Shown here: piece after piece, positions 51,076 through 59,813 of the stretch
Position numbering within the stretch: the stretch's first letter is position 1
How the letters are laid out: the number at the start of each line of letters is the position of its first letter
Source of the DNA: Aeromicrobium sp. 9AM
GTDB taxonomy: Bacteria > Actinomycetota > Actinomycetes > Propionibacteriales > Nocardioidaceae
Direction: 5' to 3'
Length of the DNA stretch: 64,000 nucleotides
Assembly: GCF_902506105.1 (NCBI RefSeq)
Contig: NZ_LR733304.1
Span: 62,001 to 126,000 of the forward strand
Made by a program: the position numbers and the translations under genes
Notes under the pieces: model-generated
Told to the model about the DNA's origin: nothing
Database searches by the model: none
The model's input: the letters and a program-made list of their open reading frames with translations, nothing else

Positions 51076-51081
51076 ATTCTA
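51076..51081 (-). promoter_or_regulatory. Leaderless -10 element (TAGAAT) for chorismate mutase
   Basis: TAGAAT on the minus strand, seven bases before GTG 51068. Confidence 0.6.
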
Positions 51082-51164
51082 CGGGGGAGAGGCCGATGTG
51101 ATGTCCGCGCGATCACCCGGTAGACTCAGTGATCGGTTCGGCGGGCGATCCCCGGCGAACCTCG

Positions 51165-51237
51165 GCCGCTTTAGCTCAGTCGGTAGAGCGTTTCACTCGT
51201 AATGAAAAGGTCGTCAGTTCGATTCTGACAAGCGGCT
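51165..51237 (+). tRNA. tRNA-Thr (anticodon CGT)
   Basis: Cloverleaf: acceptor GCCGCTT (51165-51171) pairs with AAGCGGC (51230-51236), discriminator T at 51237. D-arm 'AGCTCAGTCGGTAGAGC', anticodon stem TTTCA/TGAAA around loop CTCGTAA with anticodon CGT at 51198-51200, T-arm with GTTCGATTC. CCA is not encoded. It reads the ACG codon, a common threonine codon here. It stands at the junction between the conserved tmk/holB block and the accessory dimethylformamidase genes. Confidence 0.95.
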
Positions 51238-51315
51238 CAACGAAAAATCGACCTCAGGGTTTGGCTCCCGTCTCTCGGGCGCGCCCCTCGACTCGCACGA
51301 GGCATGATCACGACG

Positions 51316-52305
51316 TCACGAGGCGGTGCCGTCCAGTCGAAGGAGCCCGAGTCGCGAGGCTGCCGAAACGGCGCCAGCACGCGATCGCTGGTCCATCTTC
51401 TCGAGGATGTGCTCGACGTGCGTGGTGACAGTACGGGGTGAGATCCAACGGTCTTCGGCGATCTGCTGGTTGCTGTGGCCCATGGCCATCCCGTGCAGGA
51501 TGTCCAGCTCACGCGGCGACAACCCCAGGAGCTGATCTGTCGGCCGTTCACGGACCATCGCCGCTGATCTGGTTCGGTCGAACGGGTGATGTGCGCGGGT
51601 CAGATCGACACTCACCCAGTCGTTGCCGACCGGCCAGACGCCCTGCGTGCTTGAAAGTCGGGAGCGAAGGAAGCCCTCCAGAACACTGGCAAAGCCGTCG
51701 GACTCCGCGACGCGTGACGGTTCACAGTCCTCGATCTCCCACACACGCCCGGCGTCGTCCATGAGGCTCGCGCGCATGGAGGAGGGGGCTGCGAGGATCA
51801 CGTGCCGTGGTGCCACCGCGTTGCACAGATGCGACACGATCGGCCGAAGGTTGTTGATGAGCTCTGCCGACTCGTCGCCGAATGTGTTCGGCGCGGCAGC
51901 CGACATGTGCAGCATGCCCACGTATTCGTGGTGAGCCGAGAACAGGAACACCGACATGCCATCTCCGAATCCGGCAGATCCCGCGACGCGAAAGTAGATC
52001 TCTGAGTCCAGATAATCCTTGGGCATGTCGCTGATGCGGGTGGCCCGCCCGCTCCGACGCAACGAAGCGTGCGCCAGAGAACCGGCGTAGGCATCTCCGA
52101 GCGTCTTGAGGGTCTCGTCGTCGTAGCCGCTGGCGGCGATCGCAATGTGGGTGTGGGTCGACTCGTCCCACATCATCAAGCTGCTGGCTTCGTCGCCGAT
52201 CGCGGGACGAAGGATCGAGAGCACGGACTCCGCCGCGTCAACCGGGTCAGCAGAGCCAGCGGCAAACGCTGCCTCCACCAGGACGCGACTGCTCGGAGTG
52301 TCCAT
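51316..52305 (-). CDS. GAF-type sensor with LuxR helix-turn-helix regulator
   Basis: 329 residues. The N-terminal 200 residues look like a GAF-like ligand sensor ('AAESVLSILRPAIGDEASSLMMWDESTHTHIAIAASGYDD'), and the last 70 are a LuxR/GerE domain: 'LSPRELDILHGMAMGHSNQQIAEDRWISPRTVTTHVEHILEKMDQRSRAGAV'. AGAGGTGG precedes ATG 52305. It is on the same strand as, and directly downstream of, both dimethylformamidase genes, so it probably senses an amide or its product and controls them and the divergent permease. Confidence 0.85.
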   Translation of the reverse strand: MDTPSSRVLVEAAFAAGSADPVDAAESVLSILRPAIGDEASSLMMWDESTHTHIAIAASGYDDETLKTLGDAYAGSLAHASLRRSGRATRISDMPKDYLDSEIYFRVAGSAGFGDGMSVFLFSAHHEYVGMLHMSAAAPNTFGDESAELINNLRPIVSHLCNAVAPRHVILAAPSSMRASLMDDAGRVWEIEDCEPSRVAESDGFASVLEGFLRSRLSSTQGVWPVGNDWVSVDLTRAHHPFDRTRSAAMVRERPTDQLLGLSPRELDILHGMAMGHSNQQIAEDRWISPRTVTTHVEHILEKMDQRSRAGAVSAASRLGLLRLDGTAS

Positions 52306-52379
52306 GACAGCCACCTCTGGGTCGCGAAGAGAGAGTGCCAACTCTACTCCCGGCCCGCTGGTGCCAGGTAAAATCCAGG

Positions 52380-54680
52380 TCAAATAACGCTGTCGATCGG
52401 CTCCTTGCGGAGGAACCGGTGAAGGACGTTGCCGGTCATCCGAGCCACGTTGTTCTCATAGCTGTTGTGCGAGAGAGATCCTGTGAAGGCGATGGATCCC
52501 ACCGAGAAGTACGCGCCTCCGCCCTCGATCGGGCACAACACGATGTCGGCGCGAACACGCGGGTTCTCGGTCCCGCCGAGTCCGGGCAACGTCTCGTAAA
52601 CCTCTTCCGCAGCGAGCAGATAGCCATCGGAGAACGGTCCGGACGTTGCCAGGAGCAGGGCTCCGGGTGCTGTGCCCAGGGACGGGTCGTAGCAGTCGAT
52701 CTCCGCGCCGGCTGCCCCGCCGCCCATGATCCCGAAGCCGCCGATGAGCTCGTCGGACTCGATCCCGTCGAACACGAAGGCCGCCATGGGGTCGTGACTG
52801 TCCTCGAGGCGCTCATAGTGGGTGGAGCGGTCGAATCCCTGCGCGGCAAACCCGACTCCGACGAGCTTCTGCGGGGGCAGGCCTTTGTTGCGCCACAGGC
52901 CAGCCTGCTCGCCGGACGTCGTGTGCCGCGCGTCGCCAAATGGTGACTGGTGGGGGCGGGTTCCGCCGTCTGCGCGCCTGAGCTCCATGACGTACGGCTG
53001 CTCAGGGTCGAAGGAGACGGTTGCGAAGAATCCATTGCCTCCGAGATACATCAGTCGCCCACCAGTCGCCAAATACTTGTCGATCGACTCGATCTCGGTT
53101 CTGGTGACGTACTCAGGGTGGGCGCCGGTGATGACGACGTCGTAGCCCTCGAGCAGCGCGTAACCCTCGCGGTCCAGGTCATGGTCCGTGATGGCATCGA
53201 AGGGGATCGATTCGTGTTCCAGCCAGTGCGAGATGCAGAGGTCGGCAGGCAGGCCCCACGCTCCGCCGTGCTGGAACCACGCACGGTGGGTCGGCTGCAT
53301 CGTGAGGATCGGCCGGCGCGAGCTTCCGAACACGACACCGGAGCCGTCGTTGTGGATCTCGTAGCAGGACCGACCGAACTCGGGGTGGTCCTGAAGTGCC
53401 AGATCGAGACCATCGACGATCGGGGTGTGGCTGACGATGATCTCGGCCTGGTCGGCCTCGAAGGCGATGCGATCGTTCGAGTACGCCAAGTAGGTCGCGG
53501 TGCTGAAGAGAACGGCCACGCGGTTCTTGCGCTCGGACGGCAGGACGAAGAACGGCATGAACTGCTCCACGCCAGGCGCGCTGACCTTGGCCGCGTACAC
53601 ACCGCTGGGCAGGCCGTCAGGGATCTCGAAGGAGAAGGAGGCCGGCCAGTCTGCGTCGGTGATGTCGTCGTCGTGGAAGTGGATCGCGTCGTACTCGTCC
53701 GGCACCCGCCGAAAGTCGGTCACGAACCCTTCGAACAGGGGTCCTGTCACGCCTCGCGTGGGCGTGTTCACGCATGTCCCATGGAAAGCGTTGGAGGACT
53801 TGTCCACCACGACGTCGAGCAGGAGGCCGTCGGATCGCGGACTCAGACCGAAGTGCCAGTCGCCCAGTGCCCTCTGATCCGACGAGTCCCCGCCCAACCG
53901 ATCGATCCGTACTCCGCCGACCTTGCCGTTGAACGTCTCGTGCGCGACGAGTCGGTCTTCCACCCGGCGCGCGGATGATCCGATCCTGAGGTCGCCGACT
54001 CGCGGTTCGAAATGGGTTGCGCTACTTCTCGCGAAGTCGATGTCGAGTCCGGCAGTCGCTTCCGCGTTGCGGTTCATGATGTTCGCGACAGGGGAGGCGG
54101 ACAGCGTGACGGCGCCTTCAGTTGCGGAGGCCGTGACCTCGAGCACGTACCACTGGTGGTCCTGCAGGTGCTGCTGCAGCGTGAGGGTCTGGATGGCCCC
54201 GTCCGTGTACCAGGAGAACGTCGGAATCCCGTCGTCGAGGGCCAGCGAGTAACCACCGATCTCACCAGCGACCGTGGTGCTCAGAACCGTCTGGAGCTGG
54301 CTGTCCCTGACCATCGAGTTCTGAGAGACGTGGTAGGCGCCGAACTCCCCCGATCGTTCGCTGCGGGGCAGGGTGGGATAGACGTATGCCCGGATCGAGG
54401 TCTCTGTGCAGTCGGCGAGCTTGCCATCATGCTTGACCTCGACGTATGAACCGGGCTGGCAGGTCTGGACCTGCCCGACGTACTCCCCGTCGATCGAGCT
54501 GGGGACCGGATCCTCGAGGAATCCCGGGCCGGCGGAGCCGGTGAATCCGTGGCGCAGGCGCACGAGCTCGGCGCGATAGCGCTCGACGTTCTCGGCGCTC
54601 ACGTGGAATGAGAGGGTCTCGCCGGCGCGGCCGGACAGCGTGTTGCTGTAGCCGAAGAGGCCAGCAGTGTCAGTTCTCAT
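52380..54680 (-). CDS. dmfA2: N,N-dimethylformamidase large (beta) subunit
   Basis: 766 residues, the size of known DmfA2 (about 760). The protein has an N-terminal lectin-like beta part ('LFGYSNTLSGRAGETLSFHVS', 'KVGGVRI') and a C-terminal glutamine-amidotransferase-like part ('VAVLFSTATYLAYSNDRIAFEADQAEIIV', 'GHPEY'-type segment 'VVITGAHPEYVT', 'GGRLMYLGGNGFFATVSF'). In the Paracoccus enzyme a mononuclear iron is held by two Tyr and one Glu; 'TYLAYSN' is the likely Tyr region here. The enzyme splits dimethylformamide into dimethylamine and formate. AAGGA precedes ATG 54680. It overlaps dmfA1 by 11 bases. Confidence 0.88.
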   Translation of the reverse strand: MRTDTAGLFGYSNTLSGRAGETLSFHVSAENVERYRAELVRLRHGFTGSAGPGFLEDPVPSSIDGEYVGQVQTCQPGSYVEVKHDGKLADCTETSIRAYVYPTLPRSERSGEFGAYHVSQNSMVRDSQLQTVLSTTVAGEIGGYSLALDDGIPTFSWYTDGAIQTLTLQQHLQDHQWYVLEVTASATEGAVTLSASPVANIMNRNAEATAGLDIDFARSSATHFEPRVGDLRIGSSARRVEDRLVAHETFNGKVGGVRIDRLGGDSSDQRALGDWHFGLSPRSDGLLLDVVVDKSSNAFHGTCVNTPTRGVTGPLFEGFVTDFRRVPDEYDAIHFHDDDITDADWPASFSFEIPDGLPSGVYAAKVSAPGVEQFMPFFVLPSERKNRVAVLFSTATYLAYSNDRIAFEADQAEIIVSHTPIVDGLDLALQDHPEFGRSCYEIHNDGSGVVFGSSRRPILTMQPTHRAWFQHGGAWGLPADLCISHWLEHESIPFDAITDHDLDREGYALLEGYDVVITGAHPEYVTRTEIESIDKYLATGGRLMYLGGNGFFATVSFDPEQPYVMELRRADGGTRPHQSPFGDARHTTSGEQAGLWRNKGLPPQKLVGVGFAAQGFDRSTHYERLEDSHDPMAAFVFDGIESDELIGGFGIMGGGAAGAEIDCYDPSLGTAPGALLLATSGPFSDGYLLAAEEVYETLPGLGGTENPRVRADIVLCPIEGGGAYFSVGSIAFTGSLSHNSYENNVARMTGNVLHRFLRKEPIDSVI

Positions 54681-55053
54681 GGGAGGTTCCTTCCGTGCCG
54701 ACCGGGCCGGCAAACTGTGCAGCGCGATGCGTGAAGATGACGCGCATGGCGTCCTCGTAGCTGTGGTGAGCGTCGGAGCCGACGACCAGGTTGCCCGGCG
54801 CGCCCACGGTGACAACTCCGATCGCCCACGGTCCGTCGGGGCCCAGGGACAAGATGAGCTGCTTGCCGGTGATCGCCATGCTGCCCAAGGCGCGCCTGAC
54901 TCGCGACGCCTTGTCGGTGTGCGGGCCGAGGGGATTGCGGAGCAGCTCGTCGAGGACTTCGCTCGTCAGGTCAGCCCTGACCCGGGCGTTGAACCGGCGG
55001 CCGAACACCGTCTCCAGCTCGGCTACCCGCTCCGTGGTTGTTCGCTGCACCAT
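54670..55053 (-). CDS. dmfA1: N,N-dimethylformamidase small (alpha) subunit
   Basis: 127 residues, matching the small DmfA1 subunit (about 130). All-helical at the N-terminus ('VAELETVFGRRFNARVRADLTSEVLDELLRNPLGPHTDKASRVRRAL'), then a beta-rich end ('LILSLGPDGPWAIGVVTVGAPGNLVVGSDAHHSYEDAMRVIFTHRAAQF'). Identification rests on size and its invariable pairing with the large subunit; it starts the operon dmfA1-dmfA2-luxR. Subunits form an (alpha-beta) oligomer. Confidence 0.82.
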   Translation of the reverse strand: MVQRTTTERVAELETVFGRRFNARVRADLTSEVLDELLRNPLGPHTDKASRVRRALGSMAITGKQLILSLGPDGPWAIGVVTVGAPGNLVVGSDAHHSYEDAMRVIFTHRAAQFAGPVGTEGTSHEN

Positions 55054-55154
55054 CGCCTGACTCCTCGTCTTGACCGATTCCTGTCACAGTAGGAATACGA
55101 GGGGATGTTCACCATCGGTCGACATACGTACTTCTTCGACGCCGGAGACGCGAT

Positions 55155-55170
55155 TACGCACATCTGCGTA
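55155..55170. promoter_or_regulatory. Palindrome in the dmfA1/permease divergent promoter region
   Basis: TACGCA-CATC-TGCGTA is a perfect six-base inverted repeat with four-base spacer, inside the 196-base gap between dmfA1 and the permease. Its size suits the dimeric LuxR-type regulator of the operon. Confidence 0.45.
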
Positions 55171-55249
55171 TGGGATTCGAGTGCGCCGATACCTACGTTG
55201 ATCTGAACTTCGGCTCCTTCGTGGGCCGCTTCTCAGAATCGAGCACACT

Positions 55250-56641
55250 ATGTCCACCGAGCTAGGACGCGCAGCTGATGGGCCAGGCCACGAGGCCGAG
55301 GACACCCTTCAAGCGCTTGGATACGAGCAAGAGCTCAAGCGGTCGATGTCGCTGGCCGACGTCGTCATCTACGGCCTCATCTACATGGTGCCCCTCGCAC
55401 CCGTCGCTGTCTTCGGCATCGTCTACAACTTCTCGTCGGGCGCCGTCGTGCTGGTGTACGTGGTTGCCGCCATCGCGATGTTCTTCAGCGCGGTGAGCTA
55501 CAAGGAGATGGCGACAGAGTTCCCCATCGCCGGCTCCGTCTACTCCTATGTCCGCAATGGCATCGGCGACTTCGTCGGTTTCATCAGCGGCTGGGCGATC
55601 CTCCTGGACTACCTGCTGTTGCCGGCCTTGCTCTGTGTGTTCGCGGCGAGCGCGATGACCTCGCTCGTGGACGGCATACCCGGTGAGGCGTGGGTCGTGT
55701 TCTTCGTCGTGGCAACCGTGATCATCAACGTGCGCGGTATCGACGTCACCGCCAAGATGAACCGGATCTTCCTCTACATCCAGATGGTGACGCTGGCTGC
55801 CTTCATCGGTTGGTCGATCGTCGCGATCGCACAGGGACAAGGCTCGTTCTCGTTCACGCCGATCTTCAACCCGGACGAGTTCTCCTGGAACGTGGTGTTC
55901 GGCGCGATTCCGATCGCCGCACTCAGCTACATCGGGTTCGACGCGATCTCCACGCTCAACGAGGAGGCGGTCGACGGTGGCAAGACGACATCGCGCGCCA
56001 CGATGATCGTGCTCTGGGCCGTGACTGCCATGTTCATCGTGCAGGTCTACTTCGCCGCGGCCTTCGTGCCCAAGGGCACGGAGTTCGCCGATGGCGATGC
56101 AGTCAACAACGCCTTCTACAACATCACGGGCGATGTCATGACCCACTGGTTCAAGGTTGTCGTGACGTTGGTCGCGGCCATGATCGCGCTGTTCGCCAAC
56201 ACCATCGCCTCCAACGGCGTCTCGGCCCGACTGCTCTACAGCATGGCTCGTGACGGGCAGCTCCCGAAATTCCTGTCGAAGGTGACCTCGCGGCAGGTGC
56301 CTGCGAACGCCATGCTCTTCATCGCCGCCCTCTCGATCCTGGTGGGAATCTTCGGTGTCGAGCATGTCGCGCTGCTGACCAGCTTGGTGACCTTCGGCGC
56401 CCTGACGGCGTACATCCTGTTGCACTTGAGCGTGCTGAGGCACTTCATCGTCCGGACCAAGTCGCGCAAGTACTTCGTGCATCTGGTCTCGCCGGTGATC
56501 GGGTCTGCCGTACTGGTGTACGCCCTGTGGAACGCGAGCAGCAACGCGAAGACCGTCGGCCTCATCTGGCTCGCCTTCGGCTGTGTCTTTGCGCTCGGCC
56601 TCAAGATGAAGGGCCGAGCCTTGGCTCAGTCGGACCTCTGA
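55250..56641 (+). CDS. APC-superfamily permease (amine/amino-acid type)
   Basis: 463 residues, twelve predicted helices. 'LADVVIYGLIYMVPLAPVAVFGIVYN', 'YKEMATEFPIAGSVYSYVRNGIGDFVGFISGWAILLDY' and 'SYIGFDAISTLNEEAVDG' are APC signatures. Divergent from the dimethylformamidase operon, so it may import amides or move the amine product; known APC carriers take amino acids and amines. ATG 55250 has no strong ribosome-binding site. Confidence 0.88.
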   Translation: MSTELGRAADGPGHEAEDTLQALGYEQELKRSMSLADVVIYGLIYMVPLAPVAVFGIVYNFSSGAVVLVYVVAAIAMFFSAVSYKEMATEFPIAGSVYSYVRNGIGDFVGFISGWAILLDYLLLPALLCVFAASAMTSLVDGIPGEAWVVFFVVATVIINVRGIDVTAKMNRIFLYIQMVTLAAFIGWSIVAIAQGQGSFSFTPIFNPDEFSWNVVFGAIPIAALSYIGFDAISTLNEEAVDGGKTTSRATMIVLWAVTAMFIVQVYFAAAFVPKGTEFADGDAVNNAFYNITGDVMTHWFKVVVTLVAAMIALFANTIASNGVSARLLYSMARDGQLPKFLSKVTSRQVPANAMLFIAALSILVGIFGVEHVALLTSLVTFGALTAYILLHLSVLRHFIVRTKSRKYFVHLVSPVIGSAVLVYALWNASSNAKTVGLIWLAFGCVFALGLKMKGRALAQSDL

Positions 56642-56653
56642 GCACGGGTTGAC

Positions 56654-56692
56654 CGCCCCGGCATCCAGACTCGGAGGAAGGATGCCGGGGCG
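56654..56692 (+). terminator. Terminator-like hairpin after the permease
   Basis: A perfect 13-base stem (CGCCCCGGCATCC at 56654-56666 with its complement at 56680-56692) and 13-base loop, twelve bases after the stop. A T-run is lacking. Confidence 0.6.
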
Positions 56693-56923
56693 ACAGTGAC
56701 GATCACGATAGTGTGAATTTCCTGCGGGCGCGGGGAGTTCTCGAAGTTCGACGATCGTGGTGCTTGGCGCTCCCTGGGTTCCACGAGGCCCGCACGCAGA
56801 CGGTTGCGAGAGCGTAACCCCGCCCGGTTGTCGGTCGTTGTCACGTCTGTAGTCGTAGGACGTTTTCGGGGCGAATTGGTCGGTTCGACACCTCTCGGAC
56901 TGGGCCGTGGTCAAGGAGAAGGC

Positions 56924-57469
56924 ATGCGGCGAGCGTCGAGGGCACTTCTGAGTTGTGGACTCATCATCGGAGTGCTGACCTTCGGGGTCATCGGCGCGAA
57001 CAGCGCGTCGGCATACCCGGACCAGGCCTGTCAGATCAGCGTCAACAAGCAAGTCGTTCACCCTGGGGACTCCCTGCGCGTGACCGGCGAGTTCGTCGCG
57101 TCGCCAGACGAGGGTCTGCCCGTGCACTGGCGCGTGTCCTTCAACAAGGCCGTCGTACGCAAGGATGGCTCGACGTTCAGTCATACCTTCGCCATCCCGA
57201 CTGTCCAGAAGAGAACCGTCCTCAGGCTCCAGGCGTCGGCGACCAATGGCAAGGTGACCTGTGACCCGTCGGTCGATATCCAGGTCGTGCCTCGGGGATC
57301 GAACTCCGACTCGCCTGATGCGTCCCTGCCCGACACGGGAGCACCCAGTCCTCTCGTCGCGATTCTCGGGTTGCTGTGTCTCGCCGTGGGCGCAACCGCC
57401 CTCCGCCTCGGCAGGCGCCATCCTGCGGTGCCGGGTGCGAACGCGCCCGATCACGCTCAAGGTCACTGA
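56924..57469 (+). CDS. LPXTG-anchored secreted protein
   Basis: 181 residues. Signal peptide 'MRRASRALLSCGLIIGVLTFGVIGANSASA' ends in ASA before Y. The exported part has two Cys and an immunoglobulin-like pattern ('VNKQVVHPGDSLRVTGEF...HWRVSFNKAVVRKDGSTFSHTF'). A serine/aspartate linker leads to LPDTG, then a helix ('PLVAILGLLCLAVGATAL') and basic tail 'RLGRRH', a complete sortase signal. AAGGAG precedes ATG 56924; the 280-base gap upstream contains only the hairpin at 56654. No sortase is in the window. Ligand unknown. Confidence 0.8.
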   Translation: MRRASRALLSCGLIIGVLTFGVIGANSASAYPDQACQISVNKQVVHPGDSLRVTGEFVASPDEGLPVHWRVSFNKAVVRKDGSTFSHTFAIPTVQKRTVLRLQASATNGKVTCDPSVDIQVVPRGSNSDSPDASLPDTGAPSPLVAILGLLCLAVGATALRLGRRHPAVPGANAPDHAQGH

Positions 57470-57484
57470 CTCGCGGTCCGGCCT

Positions 57485-57524
57485 GCTCCCGAGGGAGCAC
57501 GCCGGCATTGCTCCCTCGGGGAGC
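57485..57524. terminator. Bidirectional terminator hairpin
   Basis: GCTCCCGAGGGAGCA (57485-57499) pairs with TGCTCCCTCGGGGAGC (57509-57524) with one extra G. It fills the gap between the converging LPXTG gene and the small peptide gene. Confidence 0.65.
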
Positions 57525-57632
57525 TCAGCCTCGCTGCGACGTGCGCCCGAAGATGCGGGGATAGATGGCCCAGGCGATCAGCAGCCCTTGGACCTCGATC
57601 AGCCCCGAGACGATGATTCCTGTGGTCGACAT
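57525..57632 (-). CDS. 35-residue single-helix membrane peptide A
   Basis: A short gene too small for routine calling. It starts at ATG 57632 with GAGGGA seven bases upstream and encodes one hydrophobic helix, with 'GLIEVQGLLIAWAIYP' as core and a basic end 'RIFGRTSQRG'. It is paralogous to the next small gene, sharing LIEV, LLIAWAIYP and GR in the same register, which strongly supports that both are real. I do not recognise a family. A single-pass peptide of this kind could be a regulatory subunit of a membrane complex or a toxin-like peptide; nothing decides. Confidence 0.6.
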   Translation of the reverse strand: MSTTGIIVSGLIEVQGLLIAWAIYPRIFGRTSQRG

Positions 57633-57705
57633 CGCGTTCTCCCTCGTTCGCCTGTGACGTGCTCAACGAGGAGGCGCGGCGATTGGTTATGAGGGCAGTG
57701 CGGCG

Positions 57706-57825
57706 TCAGTCGCGGCGTGAGGGCTTGCGACCGACGACGAACGGATAGATCGCCCATGCGATCAAGAGCGCCAAGACCTCGATCAGGGCGCCGACGAGCA
57801 TGTCCAGCTCTGACATCGTCTCCAT
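57706..57825 (-). CDS. 39-residue single-helix membrane peptide B
   Basis: ATG 57825 has GAAGG seven bases upstream (a second in-frame ATG at 57816 is possible). The peptide has an acidic start 'METMSELDM', the helix 'LVGALIEVLALLIAWAIYP' and the basic tail 'GRKPSRRD'. Positive-inside reasoning puts the C-terminus in the cytoplasm. It is the first of the tandem pair with peptide A, 73 bases away, and lies downstream of hpd on the same strand. Confidence 0.62.
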   Translation of the reverse strand: METMSELDMLVGALIEVLALLIAWAIYPFVVGRKPSRRD

Positions 57826-57897
57826 GGCTCAGCCTTCCCCGGGTCCCCGCCACACCTGCCATTTCAGTGTGGCCCCGTAGGCCAAACGTACCCCTTG

Positions 57898-59167
<1,270 letters not shown>

Positions 59168-59217
59168 AGTCGCGTAGTCTGGAGCCCAACTGCACAATCT
59201 GCCCACTTGGAGGGTGT

Positions 59218-59706
59218 ATGGATCAGCTGGATGTCGCGCTCGTGGAGGCCATGCGCGAGCACCCGCGCGTCGGCGACCTCGAGCTGTCCCGCATGACCAA
59301 GGTCGCGCGCGCGACGGTGCAGTCACGACTCGCCAAGCTCGAACGCGCCGGAGTGATCACCGGGTATGGCCCTGACGTCGACCTGGTCGCCGCCGGACAC
59401 CCGGTGCTGGCGTTCGTGACGCTCGAGATTGCCCAAGGCATGCTCGATGCGGTGACCGACGAGCTCGACTCGCTGCCCAACGTCCTCGAGGCCTATGTCA
59501 CGAGCGGAACGGCCGACGTGGTGTGCAAGATCGCGGCGACGTCGCACGAGGACCTGCAGGCGACCCTGCTGCACATCAGCCAGTCCGGATCGGTGGTGCG
59601 GTCGACCAGCGTGATCGTCCTGTCGGAGCTCGTACGCCCAAGGGTCCTGCCGATGCTCCGCAAGGGCGCGACCGAGGGCACCTCAAGAGCCCCGGCGTAC
59701 AGGTGA
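59218..59706 (+). CDS. Lrp/AsnC-family regulator (likely of hppD)
   Basis: 162 residues. N-terminal HTH 'DQLDVALVEAMREHPRVGDLELSRMTKVARATVQSRLAKLERAGVITGY', C-terminal RAM ligand domain ('AFVTLEIAQGMLDAVTDELDSLPNVLEAYVTSGTADVVCKIAATSHEDLQATL'). TTGGAGGG lies four bases before ATG 59218. Position divergent to hppD suggests tyrosine or phenylalanine-dependent control, as for HpdR-like regulators; inference. Confidence 0.9.
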   Translation: MDQLDVALVEAMREHPRVGDLELSRMTKVARATVQSRLAKLERAGVITGYGPDVDLVAAGHPVLAFVTLEIAQGMLDAVTDELDSLPNVLEAYVTSGTADVVCKIAATSHEDLQATLLHISQSGSVVRSTSVIVLSELVRPRVLPMLRKGATEGTSRAPAYR

Positions 59707-59749
59707 GAGCTTGAGGGCCGCCCCCTAAGGAGGCCGCCAGCGGCCGACT

Positions 59750-59797
59750 GTGAGCGAAGCGAAGGGGGCTTACGTAACGCCCCTTCGCTTCGCTCAC
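59750..59797. repeat. Perfect 18-base inverted repeat between convergent genes
   Basis: GTGAGCGAAGCGAAGGGG (59750-59767) and its complement (59780-59797) with a 12-base loop whose centre TTACGTAA is itself palindromic. It separates the Lrp gene from the convergent aminotransferase. It may act as terminator, but length and sequence resemble dispersed palindromic units. Confidence 0.75.
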
Positions 59798-59813
59798 GCC
59801 CTCGTTCCTCGGG

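Noticed and set aside
51238..51315. Attachment site or second tRNA after tRNA-Thr
   Set aside because: No copy of the tRNA 3' end and no cloverleaf is visible; the short CCTCG/CGAGG dyad is too weak.
55262..57508. Open frame of 748 codons on the minus strand
   Set aside because: Antisense to the APC permease and the LPXTG gene; no recognisable protein.
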